This document shows positions 29,368 to 37,790 of a DNA stretch of 64,000 nucleotides, one piece after another. A model generated the notes under the pieces. It worked only from the letters and a program-made list of their open reading frames with translations, was not told where the DNA came from and did no database searches. A program made the translations under genes and the position numbers. Numbering within the stretch: the first letter of the stretch is position 1; every line of letters begins with the position of its first letter. Origin of the DNA: Salegentibacter salarius. GTDB taxonomy: Bacteria > Bacteroidota > Bacteroidia > Flavobacteriales > Flavobacteriaceae. The stretch is taken from the NCBI RefSeq assembly GCF_900168265.1, contig NZ_FVZF01000017.1, positions 1 to 64,000 on the forward strand, in the 5' to 3' direction.

Positions 29368-30261
29368 ATGGCCTCAGGAATTTTTGCCCTTTTAGATGAT
29401 ATAGCAACCTTAATGGACGATGTTGCGGTAATGAGTAAAGTGGCAGGAAAGAAAACGGCCGGTTTACTGGGAGATGATCTCGCCGTTAACGCCGAAAAAG
29501 CATCAGGTTTTATGTCTTCCAGGGAATTGCCGGTTCTTTGGGCAATTACTAAAGGTTCTTTTCTAAATAAGCTAATTATTTTACCGCTGGCTTTTCTGCT
29601 AAGTGCATTTTTGCCTGCTGCTATAACCATTATATTAATTATTGGTGGACTCTACCTGGCTTATGAAGGGGCTGAAAAAATTCATGAATACCTTTTTCCC
29701 CATAAGCACAAAAAGGAAAAGCCTAAACTAGAAAAACTTTCTGAAGAAGAAGTCCTAAGCCGGGAGAAAGAAAAGATAAAGTCGGCGATTTTAACCGATT
29801 TCATACTTTCTGTAGAGATTATCATCATTGCGCTAGGTGCCGTAGGAGAAGAAGTTCTGCTAACCAAAATATTGGTAGTTACAGTTATTTCCATTGTGGC
29901 CACCGTTGGAGTTTACGGAATTGTGGCTTTAATTGTGAGAATGGACGAATTTGGCGCAAAGCTTATCAATTTAAATGATGAAGAGAATAGTTTTTCAGAT
30001 AAAGTTGGGCACTTCCTGGTGAATGCATTACCCAAGGTAATTAAAGGGTTATCCATTATTGGAACTATTGCTTTACTTTTAGTTTCAGGAGGTATTTTTG
30101 TACATAACATACATGTTTATCACGATTTGATAGAAAGTATACCTGTTCCCGGTATTATTCTGGAACTATTAACCGGCCTGGTGGTTGGTTTTATTGTTCT
30201 GCTAATCATAAATTCTGCTATTAAAATCTACAAGAATTTTTCCGCTAATTCCGGCCAATAA
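29368..30261 (+). CDS. DUF808-family inner-membrane protein (YedI-like)
   Basis: A 297-residue protein that begins ASGIFALLDDIATLMDDVAVMSKVAGKKTAGLLGDDLAVNAEKASGF, the sequence that defines DUF808. Membrane helices are at about 75-100, 150-170, 175-195, 225-245 and 260-285, with a charged Lys/His-rich loop (about 110-140) after HEYLFPHKHK. The family is widespread in Proteobacteria and Bacteroidota but its role is unknown. It is a single gene with no operon neighbour; the motif ATCTTGG near the start may be part of a promoter, but this is weak. Confidence 0.93.
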   Translation: MASGIFALLDDIATLMDDVAVMSKVAGKKTAGLLGDDLAVNAEKASGFMSSRELPVLWAITKGSFLNKLIILPLAFLLSAFLPAAITIILIIGGLYLAYEGAEKIHEYLFPHKHKKEKPKLEKLSEEEVLSREKEKIKSAILTDFILSVEIIIIALGAVGEEVLLTKILVVTVISIVATVGVYGIVALIVRMDEFGAKLINLNDEENSFSDKVGHFLVNALPKVIKGLSIIGTIALLLVSGGIFVHNIHVYHDLIESIPVPGIILELLTGLVVGFIVLLIINSAIKIYKNFSANSGQ

Positions 30262-30330
30262 TAATTTAAACAAATTGCTTTTAGAAGAATTCCATGTCAA
30301 AATGGATATAAAGTAAATCGACTTTCCTGA

Positions 30331-30436
30331 TCGATAATCTTTCCTCTCTAAATGCTTCTTTGCCTTGCTTAGAGATAGTTTTCTCGATAATCTTTCCTCT
30401 CTAAATGCTTTTTTACCTTGCCCCGAATTAGTTTAC
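30331..30436. repeat. Two tandem 53-base repeats
   Basis: Copy 1 (30331-30383) and copy 2 (30384-30436) both start TCGATAATCTTTCCTCTCTA and continue AATGCTT, then differ at about 12 positions in the second half. A related single element lies at 26986-27030. The copies cover the space between the DUF808 gene and the end of the cupin gene, with copy 2 reaching the cupin stop codon. Confidence 0.75.
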
Positions 30437-31293
30437 TATTTGCTCATGGCATCATTTAATTTTTTGGTATCTACGTATTGCTGAAAGGCACTAACTTTTC
30501 CATCTTTTAAAGTCCAAAGGTGAGCAACTTGTGCGTTATAAGTTTTACCCGTTTCTTTAACTTTAGCATCATATCGCAAGGTAACCAATACTTGATTGTT
30601 GCTCATTTCATGTAGCTCGATGTCTTCAAGTTTGAAATATTCATGTTCTGCTCCAACCCTCTCGAAAACACCTTTTAAAACGGCTTCCGGTCCAATATAT
30701 GGGTTGCCATCGGCATAGGCGTTACCTTCGGCTTCGTTCCAGATAATTTCTTCATCCATTGCTTCCAGCACAGAAGGAATATCGCCCTCGCCAAAAGATT
30801 TATAGAGGCCATCATTAATTCCTTTATTATGATTTGTACTTTCAGGTTTCATTTCCACCCGAATGAGTCGTATTGGCTTTGTCTTGCTAAGGTTCACTAC
30901 AGAATGCGGTGCTTCCGGTTCTTTGGTCATGGTGAGCGGAAAGCTTAATGGTTCCGGAAGTTTTTGGGTATCAAAAATAACCTTATCGTCACTATCATAA
31001 TCAATAAAGTCGCCGGCTTCCTGGATATATAAAACGCTGGACCATTTGTGATGGTGAAGCGGTTCTTTTTCTTCGGGAGCCAAATAAACTTCAAGGACCC
31101 TTACCTGGTCATTCTCCAGTAATATTTTATGATTATTTGGAGCGGCTATCACGGCATCCAGTTCAGCGGGCCAATTAGCCGGGTTTCCGGTTTTATAATC
31201 TATATTTTGATTTTCCACGTAATCCTGTCCAAAAGTGGCAATGGTCACTAAAAATACGGCTAGTAAAATAGCCTGGATTTTAAGTGTTTTCAT
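30436..31293 (-). CDS. Exported cupin plus SnoaL-like (NTF2-fold) protein
   Basis: A 285-residue protein with a signal peptide (cleavage after ATFGQ near residue 23). Residues about 45-150 form a cupin barrel with histidines in EPLHHHKWSSV and PHSVVNLS that could bind a metal. Residues about 160-280 form a SnoaL-like NTF2 domain (GINDGLYKSFGEGDIPSVLEAMDEEIIWNE, then AHLWTLKDGKVSAFQQYVDT). It is the last gene of a minus-strand run starting near 35265. The two domains usually bind or rearrange small organic molecules. The substrate is unknown. The gene may be involved with the neighbouring secreted proteins. Confidence 0.82.
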   Translation of the reverse strand: MKTLKIQAILLAVFLVTIATFGQDYVENQNIDYKTGNPANWPAELDAVIAAPNNHKILLENDQVRVLEVYLAPEEKEPLHHHKWSSVLYIQEAGDFIDYDSDDKVIFDTQKLPEPLSFPLTMTKEPEAPHSVVNLSKTKPIRLIRVEMKPESTNHNKGINDGLYKSFGEGDIPSVLEAMDEEIIWNEAEGNAYADGNPYIGPEAVLKGVFERVGAEHEYFKLEDIELHEMSNNQVLVTLRYDAKVKETGKTYNAQVAHLWTLKDGKVSAFQQYVDTKKLNDAMSK

Positions 31294-31312
31294 AATTTAT
31301 TTTTTAAAGTTT

Positions 31313-31716
31313 TTATTGTTCTACATGCGCTTCTAATTCTATTTCAATTAAAAATTCTGGGAGCGCCAATTCTTTTACGCCAAGCCAGGATCTGGTGGGG
31401 AAATGCGTTTTGTAAATTTTAGTTCTATAGCCTGCAAATTCCAGAAATTTAGGTATATTGGTGGTGAATATGTTTTCTACAACCACTTCGTCAAAGCTGG
31501 ATTTGTAGTGTTTCAGCACTTTGTCCAAATCAGAATAGCAATTTTTCATTTTTTGTTCAAAATCACCTACAGCGATAGGATTGCCTTCATTATCCATACT
31601 CACGGCACCGGAAATTTTTATGCTGTTTCCAATTTTACGGCGTGTGAATAGCCATAAGATTTTTCTACTTCTGGCCTGAGTAAAAAATACTCAGGCTTTT
31701 GGTTTGACTTTTCCAT
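31313..31716 (-). pseudogene. RidA (YjgF)-family gene with a one-base deletion
   Basis: The 3' part (31313-31603, 96 codons) is a clear RidA-type domain (GNPIAVGDFEQKMKNCYSDLDKVL, VVENIFTTNIPKFLEF, RTKIYKTHFPTRSWLGVKELALP). The 5' part starts at ATG 31716 and reads MEKSNQKPEYFLLRPEVEKS to GYSHAVK, but then leaves the frame at the A-run complementary to 31633-31636. One extra A there would restore GNSIKISGAVSMDNEG. The Arg and active-site Glu near the C-terminus (ALPEFLIEIELEA) are present. RidA proteins deaminate reactive enamines. Either a real loss of function or a sequencing error. Confidence 0.8.
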
Positions 31717-31751
31717 AATTTTAATTCCTTAAATAATAGATGTTTTCATTT

Positions 31752-32534
31752 TTACCGCACCTTTCTTCGAAGCGTAGCCATATATCTATATTTTAAATCA
31801 CGCATCGTCAAGGCTTCTTCAATTTTTCCCATCTGTTCTTCAGATAAAGTTGGTCCCTGGTTAGCCCAGGAGCTAAAAAGTTGTTCGTAATTTTCATACA
31901 TATCTACGGTGATATGGGTTGCATAAACATCACTTCCCGCAGGCAACATATAACGCAGTAAATCCCAATTTGCCCTGAAGCCATCATCCACTTCTTTTTG
32001 CTGCATGGGCTGGAAAAGTTCTGATTCATTTTGCTCAAAGATGCTGTAATTTTCCTGCGGAACTTTCATTAAATTAATTGCTGCAACTGTTCCCAGGGGC
32101 ATATCAAAATCCCCTTTGGTAACCGCTATTTGTTCGAGATATATACGCTTTGCCAGATCTCTTGATTTTGCGGTGTTGTCGAATTTTTCATTTAGCTCAT
32201 CTTCTGGCATGTCTGGGTATGCTGCATTTAAAGCGGCTTCAAAATTCCCGGCATTACTCATCATTTTTAAGGGATCATTATAAATACTTACCGTTAAGTA
32301 TTGATAGCCCTGATCTTCTCCTCCAGGCTGTAAACTCCAAAGATCCCAGCCCAGAATATCTCCATTTTTAACGCGTTGTACGTGAATTTCTTCCCAGAAT
32401 GCTTCGGTTTCCATATAGGCTTGTTCCTGCTCATTATCTACTTTCATAAATTCGAAAATTAAATAAAGTTTGTCCTGGGCCATACCGGTATTGCTAACCA
32501 GCATTAATGCCATAATAATTAGTAACTTTTTCAT
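31752..32534 (-). CDS. Exported protein, probable alpha/beta-barrel (ABM-like) repeats
   Basis: A 260-residue protein with a signal peptide ending MAQ (about residue 20). Two similar segments (about 22-110 and 140-225) each have a strand, a helix with aromatic and acidic residues and a return strand (LYLIFEFMKVDNEQEQAYMETEAFW; QYLTVSIYND), as in dimeric alpha/beta-barrel domains of the ABM/NIPSNAP kind. It resembles the 254-residue protein encoded at 34501-35265 in length and layout. It ends with the basic RRKVR. No catalytic motif or family name could be assigned with certainty. Confidence 0.6.
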   Translation of the reverse strand: MKKLLIIMALMLVSNTGMAQDKLYLIFEFMKVDNEQEQAYMETEAFWEEIHVQRVKNGDILGWDLWSLQPGGEDQGYQYLTVSIYNDPLKMMSNAGNFEAALNAAYPDMPEDELNEKFDNTAKSRDLAKRIYLEQIAVTKGDFDMPLGTVAAINLMKVPQENYSIFEQNESELFQPMQQKEVDDGFRANWDLLRYMLPAGSDVYATHITVDMYENYEQLFSSWANQGPTLSEEQMGKIEEALTMRDLKYRYMATLRRKVR

Positions 32535-32563
32535 GATTAATATGTTTTAGATTCGGTAATTTC

Positions 32564-33508
32564 TCATTTAGAATAGCTCCTTAGGGTTTCTCTAACAGGC
32601 CTGAAATGAATTCCTAAATCCGTTTTTGCGAGATCGTTTTTATAGACGATTTGTGCTTTTTCTTTGGGTTCTTTATGATTCAACATTTGGTGAATATCCC
32701 ACACTTTATAGGTTTCACTCGTTAAAAGGTAATCTTTGCAGTGTAACCCTTTTTTCGTGGCCGCCTGGTATGTGGCATTAGCCACATCTTCAACATCTAC
32801 CACGGCAAATGGAACATTATTATCGTAGAGCCTTTGAATAAAATCATCTGGCGCTAATTTGTTTTTTATAAGAAATTGAAGGCCGGTAGAGGTGGAGTCT
32901 TCTCTATTAGACAAAGATTTTCCCATAACCATTACAGGGGAAACAGAACAAATTTCAAATGGAAGATCCGGGTTATCTGCGATGAATTTCTCAACGACCT
33001 GGTTGGCAATAAATTTGGCTTGAGAGTATGGATGGCTATCTTCACTGGTGTACCTCTCCTCTTTTTCATCAAAAGTATCGGAAAAGCTTTTGCCACCCGC
33101 AGGCATAGGGAAATTGGTATTCCAGGCTGCAACAGAGGCAATAAAAACTACTTTTTCAATATTCGAAGCTTCGCTTATTGCCTGGAGAAAATTTTGGGTT
33201 CCTTTTATGGTAGGATCAAAAAGTTCAGTTTGCGAGTCTTTTACATCCAGTTGAAAGGGAGTGTCACTGTGAATTACGATCTCGCAATCTTTTATAAAAT
33301 CTTTTAAGGGATCCAGATCTTCCAACTTAAAGGCCCTGATGTTGAGGTTTTCTGAATTTTGAAGATCAAAAAGATGCTGATATTTTTCGCTCTTATGGAT
33401 ATTGGTTACCGAGACTTTTACCTCGTAGCCTTCTTCCAAAAATTTCCTGGTTATGTAGCTTCCAATAAAGCCCGAACCACCTATAATTCCTACCGTTTTC
33501 ATCATCAT
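32564..33508 (-). CDS. Extended SDR / NAD-dependent epimerase-dehydratase (dihydroflavonol reductase-like)
   Basis: A 314-residue Rossmann enzyme. GGSGFIGS (10-17) is the nucleotide-binding loop, and Tyr161 with Lys165 (HPYSQAKF) is the catalytic YxxxK. VVFIASVAAW (120-129) provides the serine of the triad. The sequence is like bacterial dihydroflavonol-4-reductase and phenylacetaldehyde reductase relatives, so it likely reduces a carbonyl or epimerises a small molecule with NADPH. It sits in the run of small exported proteins but itself has no signal peptide. The track-start has three methionines; the one at residue 3 would also serve. Confidence 0.88.
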   Translation of the reverse strand: MMMKTVGIIGGSGFIGSYITRKFLEEGYEVKVSVTNIHKSEKYQHLFDLQNSENLNIRAFKLEDLDPLKDFIKDCEIVIHSDTPFQLDVKDSQTELFDPTIKGTQNFLQAISEASNIEKVVFIASVAAWNTNFPMPAGGKSFSDTFDEKEERYTSEDSHPYSQAKFIANQVVEKFIADNPDLPFEICSVSPVMVMGKSLSNREDSTSTGLQFLIKNKLAPDDFIQRLYDNNVPFAVVDVEDVANATYQAATKKGLHCKDYLLTSETYKVWDIHQMLNHKEPKEKAQIVYKNDLAKTDLGIHFRPVRETLRSYSK

Positions 33509-33540
33509 AGCATTTTAGTAAGTCCTAACTGTTTTCACAG

Positions 33541-34059
33541 TTAATTCCCTGTTCTTTCTTCTGAAGAACTTATTTCATCTGCCTGCTGGATATCCTTTAT
33601 TATTTTTGAAACATCCCAGTAACCAAACTCTTTTACAATTTTCCCGTTAACAAACTGTGCAGTAATATGGGTGGGAATTTGATACACTTGATTATTTGTT
33701 TTAAAAGTGCCCTCCCAAAGGCCCCAAAAGTTCACCCAGGTTTCGCCTTTATCGTTTACAATCATTTCATATTCTGACGCTTCATCTACAAAATCCCAGC
33801 TAGAAAATTGAGACGCATCTTTTTTGTTTTCAGCTAAGAATTGCGTCAGGTTTTTTCCTTCTTCTTCCGTTACATTGTTCATTATTTTAGCGGTATCACT
33901 ATAATGTGCTACCATAGCTTCCCAATCCCTATCTTCATAATCTTCCAGTACTTGTTTGTAAGTTTCTATTTCGGGTGATTGCTGGGTGTAGCGTGTGCGT
34001 TGTTGGCTACAAGCTATAAATATGACTATTGCAACTCCTAATGACATTAAATCTTTCAT
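33541..34059 (-). CDS. SnoaL-like (NTF2-fold) lipoprotein
   Basis: A 172-residue protein with a lipobox (VIFIAC, Cys17), so it is membrane-anchored in the periplasm or on the outer membrane. Residues about 30-155 have the SnoaL/NTF2 pattern: YKQVLEDYEDRDWEAMVAHYSDTAKIMNNV at the N-terminal helices, then strands ETWVNFWGLWEGTF and HITAQFVNGKIVKEFGYWDVSKI. Such domains form a cone-shaped pocket. It lies among similar exported proteins and 32 bases after (downstream) SDR spacing on the same strand. No ligand is known. Confidence 0.75.
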   Translation of the reverse strand: MKDLMSLGVAIVIFIACSQQRTRYTQQSPEIETYKQVLEDYEDRDWEAMVAHYSDTAKIMNNVTEEEGKNLTQFLAENKKDASQFSSWDFVDEASEYEMIVNDKGETWVNFWGLWEGTFKTNNQVYQIPTHITAQFVNGKIVKEFGYWDVSKIIKDIQQADEISSSEERTGN

Positions 34060-34075
34060 GACTTTTTATTTTTAA

Positions 34076-34486
34076 CTATTCTAAAAAACCTATTATTTTA
34101 CCATGCTTTAAAGACCAGGAATGTTTAAAACTCGTATAGATGTATTCACATTCTGATGCTTTGCGACCCTTTACTATTCCGGTTACCAAAACCTTATTTT
34201 TATCTGAAAACTCAAAATTTAGATTCTTAAATAGAATGCTTTGCCATTCATTTTTTATAATCCCGCCAAGCGTAATATTGTAATTGGTTTTCTTTACACT
34301 TTCTATTTCATCCCAATCTATACTGTTCGTTATAGCTTTAATTTCATTTGAAGTAGCATTCTTATTTTGCAAAACTTCATATAGCTGTTTTACCAAATCC
34401 TGGTCAATATTCTCTTGCCCCTGCAAATAGTTTGAAGTAAACAAGCCAATAAGTAATGAGATGAAATAGAGGTGTAAGACTTTCAT
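34076..34486 (-). CDS. Small exported protein, possibly NTF2-like
   Basis: A 136-residue protein with a signal peptide ending YLQGQ (about 23). The rest has a helical part (DQDLVKQLYEVLQNKNATSNEI) followed by beta strands (LFKNLNFEFSDKNKVLVTGIVKGR and YTSFKHSWSLKHGKIIGF), similar to the late part of SnoaL-type domains. The end HSWSLKHGKI resembles the HLWTLKDGKV of the cupin-SnoaL gene product at 30436-31293. It lies 14-16 bases from both neighbours, so it is cotranscribed. The fold is inferred by pattern only. Confidence 0.55.
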   Translation of the reverse strand: MKVLHLYFISLLIGLFTSNYLQGQENIDQDLVKQLYEVLQNKNATSNEIKAITNSIDWDEIESVKKTNYNITLGGIIKNEWQSILFKNLNFEFSDKNKVLVTGIVKGRKASECEYIYTSFKHSWSLKHGKIIGFLE

Positions 34487-34500
34487 AGCTGTGTATTTAA

Positions 34501-35265
34501 TTAATTGGAGCTGTTATAAGCTAGATCTGGACGCATACGGCCTGTTTTAGATTCATATTTATGAACATATTGCATGAGATCATCAAATAATTTCTCACCT
34601 TCTTCTCCCAGCAGTTTATCTGTTTCTTCAGAAGTTTTAGTATAGGATTGCGCATCTTTGGCTGAAATCACCACGAGGTAATAATCTCCTGTACTTCCAA
34701 AACCATTGCGATAAATTCTGAAATGTTGTTTAGCACCTTTTGTTTCGTAAAGGGATTTAACTTTCTTCATCTTGTCTCTAAGGTTTGCAACATTTTGTGG
34801 TGTCACGTGAAAGAAATGCCACTTCCGGTAATCTTCTCCCTCGGTATTTGTGGTAAGACCATTGGGCATATAAGACATATCGTCTATTAAATGCACCATA
34901 TAATTGCGATGGGTATCGTAGCATTTATCAAATCGACTAAAAATAGCCCTGAAGTTTTCTTCTCCCATTTTTTCGGCTAAAGGAGCCATAGGATTTTTGT
35001 CAAAATCGGCCATACTATTAATGGGAGCAATAGTTAAATAGGTTCCGCCATCAATACGCGCTGTAGCCCAGTCTGCATCTTTAAGATCGTGTTCCTTGCA
35101 GGCTTTAATAAAATCTTTGCTAACCGCTTCATATTCTTTTAGCATAGAAGGTTTTACCTGATCTTCATGTACCCAGAAAGCCTGATTAACATTTTGAGCA
35201 AAGAGGTTGGTGGTTTGCAATAATACAATGGCGAGGAGCAGGCTGATAAGTTTTGCAGTTTTCAT
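34501..35265 (-). CDS. Exported protein, probable alpha/beta-barrel repeats
   Basis: A 254-residue protein with a signal peptide ending NLFAQ (about 24). The first segment VNQAFWVHEDQVKPSMLKEYEAVSKDFI and a second starting WHFFHVTPQNVANLRDKMKKVKSLY each look like the strand-helix start of dimeric alpha/beta-barrel domains, and GDYYLVVISAKDA is the matching return strand. It has the same design as the protein at 31752-32534. It is the first gene of the minus-strand run; the 117-base gap before it ends at the LytTR regulator. I do not recognise a named family. Confidence 0.6.
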   Translation of the reverse strand: MKTAKLISLLLAIVLLQTTNLFAQNVNQAFWVHEDQVKPSMLKEYEAVSKDFIKACKEHDLKDADWATARIDGGTYLTIAPINSMADFDKNPMAPLAEKMGEENFRAIFSRFDKCYDTHRNYMVHLIDDMSYMPNGLTTNTEGEDYRKWHFFHVTPQNVANLRDKMKKVKSLYETKGAKQHFRIYRNGFGSTGDYYLVVISAKDAQSYTKTSEETDKLLGEEGEKLFDDLMQYVHKYESKTGRMRPDLAYNSSN

Positions 35266-35382
35266 AATTCTCTAATTTTTAAATTATTATACTACAACTT
35301 ACTTAAGTAATATTCGGAAAACAAGTGAATTAGGATGAACGGTCTTAAATAATGTCCTAACCGACATTATTTTTATCGAAGA

Positions 35383-36129
35383 CTAAATAGTTTGTAGCTT
35401 TTTTAAAAGTTCCGGTCGCATACCTTTAGCCATTGGAATTGCTTTTTTTGCAATAACCACGTGAGTACCAGCTATTTCGTCTATTCTGGAGAGGTTGATA
35501 ATGTAAGATCTATGGATCCTGAAAAAATGCCTTTGCGGCAGTTTTTTGTCCATTTCTTTTAGGGTTGCAACCAATAGATATTCTTTTTCGGTAGAAAATA
35601 TCCGGCAGTAGTTACGATCGGCTTCTATATATCTAATGGCTTTAATATCTACTTTTACCATAGTTTCCTGGTGGCGTATAAATAGACATTCTTTTAAAAT
35701 AAAGGTTGAGTTTTCTGTTTTAGTGCCATTTTTCTCAACCGCGATGTTACATTGTAGCTGACTTATAGTTAGCTCAATACTGCGCTGTAAATCTAGTTTC
35801 TTAAATGGTTTAGAGATAAAAGCATAAGGATGGGTCGATTTAGCCCTATTAAAATTGGCCTCATCAGCGTTGGCAGTAAGATAAATAATAGCAAGTTTAC
35901 TCTGAATTTCCAACATTTTATGCGCAGTTTCAATTCCATCTAATTCACCTTTAAGCTGAATATCAATCAAAACAATATCGGGAAGGTTATTTTTTATATG
36001 CGTCAAAGCATCTTCCCCCCGTGGAATAATACCTGAAACTTCATAGCCCATATCTGTAAGCTGCAGCGAAATGTTTGCCGCAATAATCATTTCATCCTCA
36101 ACTATTAATATCTGCACTGGTTGGACCAT
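35383..36129 (-). CDS. LytTR-family response regulator
   Basis: A 248-residue two-component regulator. The receiver domain (1 to about 120) has acidic pocket residues in VEDEM (10-14), the phosphorylation site Asp56 in IVLIDIQLKG, and the conserved Lys in AFISKPFKK (about 109-115). The C-terminal LytTR DNA-binding domain (about 145-248) has IRYIEADRNYCRIFS, FFRIHRSYIINLSRIDEI and the closing AIPMAKGMRPELLKKL. No histidine kinase gene is adjacent, so its partner is elsewhere. It lies upstream of the run of exported proteins and may control it; a perfect inverted repeat (36150-36168) is directly upstream of its own start. Confidence 0.93.
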   Translation of the reverse strand: MVQPVQILIVEDEMIIAANISLQLTDMGYEVSGIIPRGEDALTHIKNNLPDIVLIDIQLKGELDGIETAHKMLEIQSKLAIIYLTANADEANFNRAKSTHPYAFISKPFKKLDLQRSIELTISQLQCNIAVEKNGTKTENSTFILKECLFIRHQETMVKVDIKAIRYIEADRNYCRIFSTEKEYLLVATLKEMDKKLPQRHFFRIHRSYIINLSRIDEIAGTHVVIAKKAIPMAKGMRPELLKKLQTI

Positions 36130-36541
36130 TGGGAATTTGTATTTAATTCCTCATAAGCGTCTTATGAGAGATATTATGTTTCAAAAAATTGGGTTGGGGG
36201 GAAGTTTTCCATTTTGAAAAACTCATCGTGTAGGTTAAAAAGTCCTCAGGGCGGAACAGAACATAGAATGCCTTAGGAAACAAACTTCTTACAGAAGGAT
36301 TCTAATCCTACTAATTTAATGAAAATTTCTCTTAAAATTAGGGTTATTCTGAAATGATAATCGCATAAATAATTATGCTTTAAATACTTAGAGATTTGAA
36401 CTTATGGGTTTGGTTAGGGCTTTTTTGAGGTTCACAAACAAAATTGAGTTTCTCTTAAAAGAATGATTACTATAAAAGTTATCGATTGGTTGATAAATGC
36501 ATATCTTTTGCTTAATTTTAAGTACCAAAATCTCAATTTCT
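36130..36541. other. 412-base gap between divergent regulator and stress-protein genes
   Basis: It must hold the promoters of the divergently transcribed LytTR regulator and universal stress protein. An inverted repeat at 36150-36168 is the only clear structure. No gene is seen. Confidence 0.6.
36150..36168. promoter_or_regulatory. 8-base perfect inverted repeat upstream of the LytTR regulator
   Basis: CTCATAAG, CGT, CTTATGAG lies 21 bases before the start codon. The position suits an autoregulatory site or a 5'-UTR hairpin. LytTR proteins normally bind spaced direct repeats, so it may instead be a site for another factor. Confidence 0.4.
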
Positions 36542-36982
36542 ATGAAGAACTTACTTGTAGCTATAGACAGACGTCAGGATGCAGAACAGCTAATGACGCA
36601 AGCCATAAAAATTGCAAAGCTTACCGATGCAAAAATTTGGATCATGCACGTTACTGAGGCAGATCCCGATGATTTTTTAGCGCGCGAAGCAGGACCGCAA
36701 TATGTTTATGAAAAAAGAGCTAAAGAACGTAAGAACGCCAGTCTTGAGATCCAGAAATGGGTGGAGGAAGTAAAAGAAAAATATAGCATAGATATTGAAG
36801 GTCTTGTGATAAACGGTGAGGTTACTAAATCTATTAAAAATATTGTAGATGAGCGTAATATAGACCTAGTTGTAGCGGGGCATAAAAAGAAAAGTCTACT
36901 TTATGGGCTCTTTACGGCAAACAAGAAAAAGGACCTTATAGACGACTTAAAGGTCCCATTATTGGCTATTCCTTTAGTATAG
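36542..36982 (+). CDS. Universal stress protein (UspA family)
   Basis: A 146-residue single-domain USP. It begins KNLLVAIDRRQDAEQLMTQAIKIAKLTDAKIWIMHVTE, with the first strand and helix of the fold; IKNIVDERNIDLVVAGHKKKSLLYGLFTANKKKDLIDDLKVPLLAIPL gives the last strands. The ATP-binding G-2x-G-9x-G-S/T loop is partly changed (GHKKKSLLYGLFTANK), so nucleotide binding is uncertain. An in-frame ATG at 36497 would add 15 hydrophobic residues not seen in the family, so I choose 36542. Members help cells survive starvation and redox stress. It stands alone. Confidence 0.88.
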   Translation: MKNLLVAIDRRQDAEQLMTQAIKIAKLTDAKIWIMHVTEADPDDFLAREAGPQYVYEKRAKERKNASLEIQKWVEEVKEKYSIDIEGLVINGEVTKSIKNIVDERNIDLVVAGHKKKSLLYGLFTANKKKDLIDDLKVPLLAIPLV

Positions 36983-37065
36983 TCCAAGCTTTACTAATTT
37001 CCTGAATCCAACCTTATTTGAGTTAAGGAAATCCAGGATTTTTATAATTAATTTTACAATAAAAT

Positions 37066-37107
37066 AAAAAATGCCCTCAAAAAATAGATCTTTTTTGAGG
37101 GCATTTT
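37066..37107. terminator. Bidirectional terminator between convergent genes
   Basis: AAAATGCCCTCAAAAAA, six bases, TTTTTTGAGGGCATTTT is a long perfect stem with A/T tails on both sides. It ends both the stress-protein gene (+) and the PepSY-like gene (-). Confidence 0.92.
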
Positions 37108-37150
37108 AAATTAAGATAGGCGTTAAATAAAACCTGACTTTGGGTGAATC

Positions 37151-37582
37151 TTAATCTATTTTTCTAAAATTTCCCTGTTCATCAAATTCCAGCTCTGTGC
37201 CGTCTAGTAATTCAACTTCCTGGCTCTTTTTTTCTTTTTCCCATCCAATTACTTGGGAATCTGGATAATTTTCTTTTAAATAAGTAGCGATAGTTGAAGG
37301 TAAAGCTTTCATTGGGATAGCTTCATCTTTTGGACTGTCTATTTCGATTATATTTCCGTTCTCGTCAAAATCCAATTCTACTCCGTTAGAGAGTTTTACT
37401 TCATATTTATCGTCTGCCCATATTTGCCATTTACTATTTTCTTCAACCTCTTCTACAGTATTTGAGGAAAAATTCTGTTGAATGAAATCCTGAGCGGTAG
37501 CTGGTAAAATCTTAGTATTTGTTTGTGCAAATATTCCAAAGGAACACAATGCGAAAAATCCTGATAAAATTACTTTTTTCAT
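37151..37582 (-). CDS. Periplasmic PepSY-like protein (two repeats)
   Basis: A 143-residue exported protein with a signal peptide ending GIFAQ (about 20). The mature part consists of two PepSY-like (PF11396 type) repeats of about 60 residues: each has a helix with ALPxTIxxYLKENYPD or ATAQDFIQQNFSS, followed by a beta hairpin ending xELDFDENGNI or xELEFDEQGNF. Proteins of this kind are small, acidic and periplasmic; their role is unknown (beta-lactamase-inhibitor-like fold). It has its own terminator at 37066-37107. Confidence 0.85.
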   Translation of the reverse strand: MKKVILSGFFALCSFGIFAQTNTKILPATAQDFIQQNFSSNTVEEVEENSKWQIWADDKYEVKLSNGVELDFDENGNIIEIDSPKDEAIPMKALPSTIATYLKENYPDSQVIGWEKEKKSQEVELLDGTELEFDEQGNFRKID

Positions 37583-37790
37583 AAAAATCGTTTTTTAAAT
37601 TCTATTCGAAATAAACATTCAAAACTGGAAAGAATTAGGAATAGATATGGAATAAAATTCCCGTTTCTTTCCAGTTTTGTTATTCATATTTGTTCTATAT
37701 GGAGAATTGATAAAAAAGTGTCAAATTTGAAAATTATAATTAATTCCTGTTTTTTATATGTTTCAAATCATCAAACCGATTAAAAAATTA

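Noticed and set aside
30331-30436. The tandem repeats as a CRISPR array
   Set aside because: There are only two units, the repeat unit itself varies, no spacers separate them, and no cas gene is nearby.
32876-33307. A 143-codon plus-strand frame inside the SDR gene
   Set aside because: The minus strand encodes a complete SDR with GxxGxxG and YxxxK; this is its shadow.
36497-36541. Upstream ATG for the universal stress protein
   Set aside because: The added 15 residues are not found in the family; ATG at 36542 starts directly at the first strand.
37758-37790. Upstream ATG for the porin gene
   Set aside because: It would put 11 polar residues ahead of a good signal peptide; the ATG at 37791 fits better.
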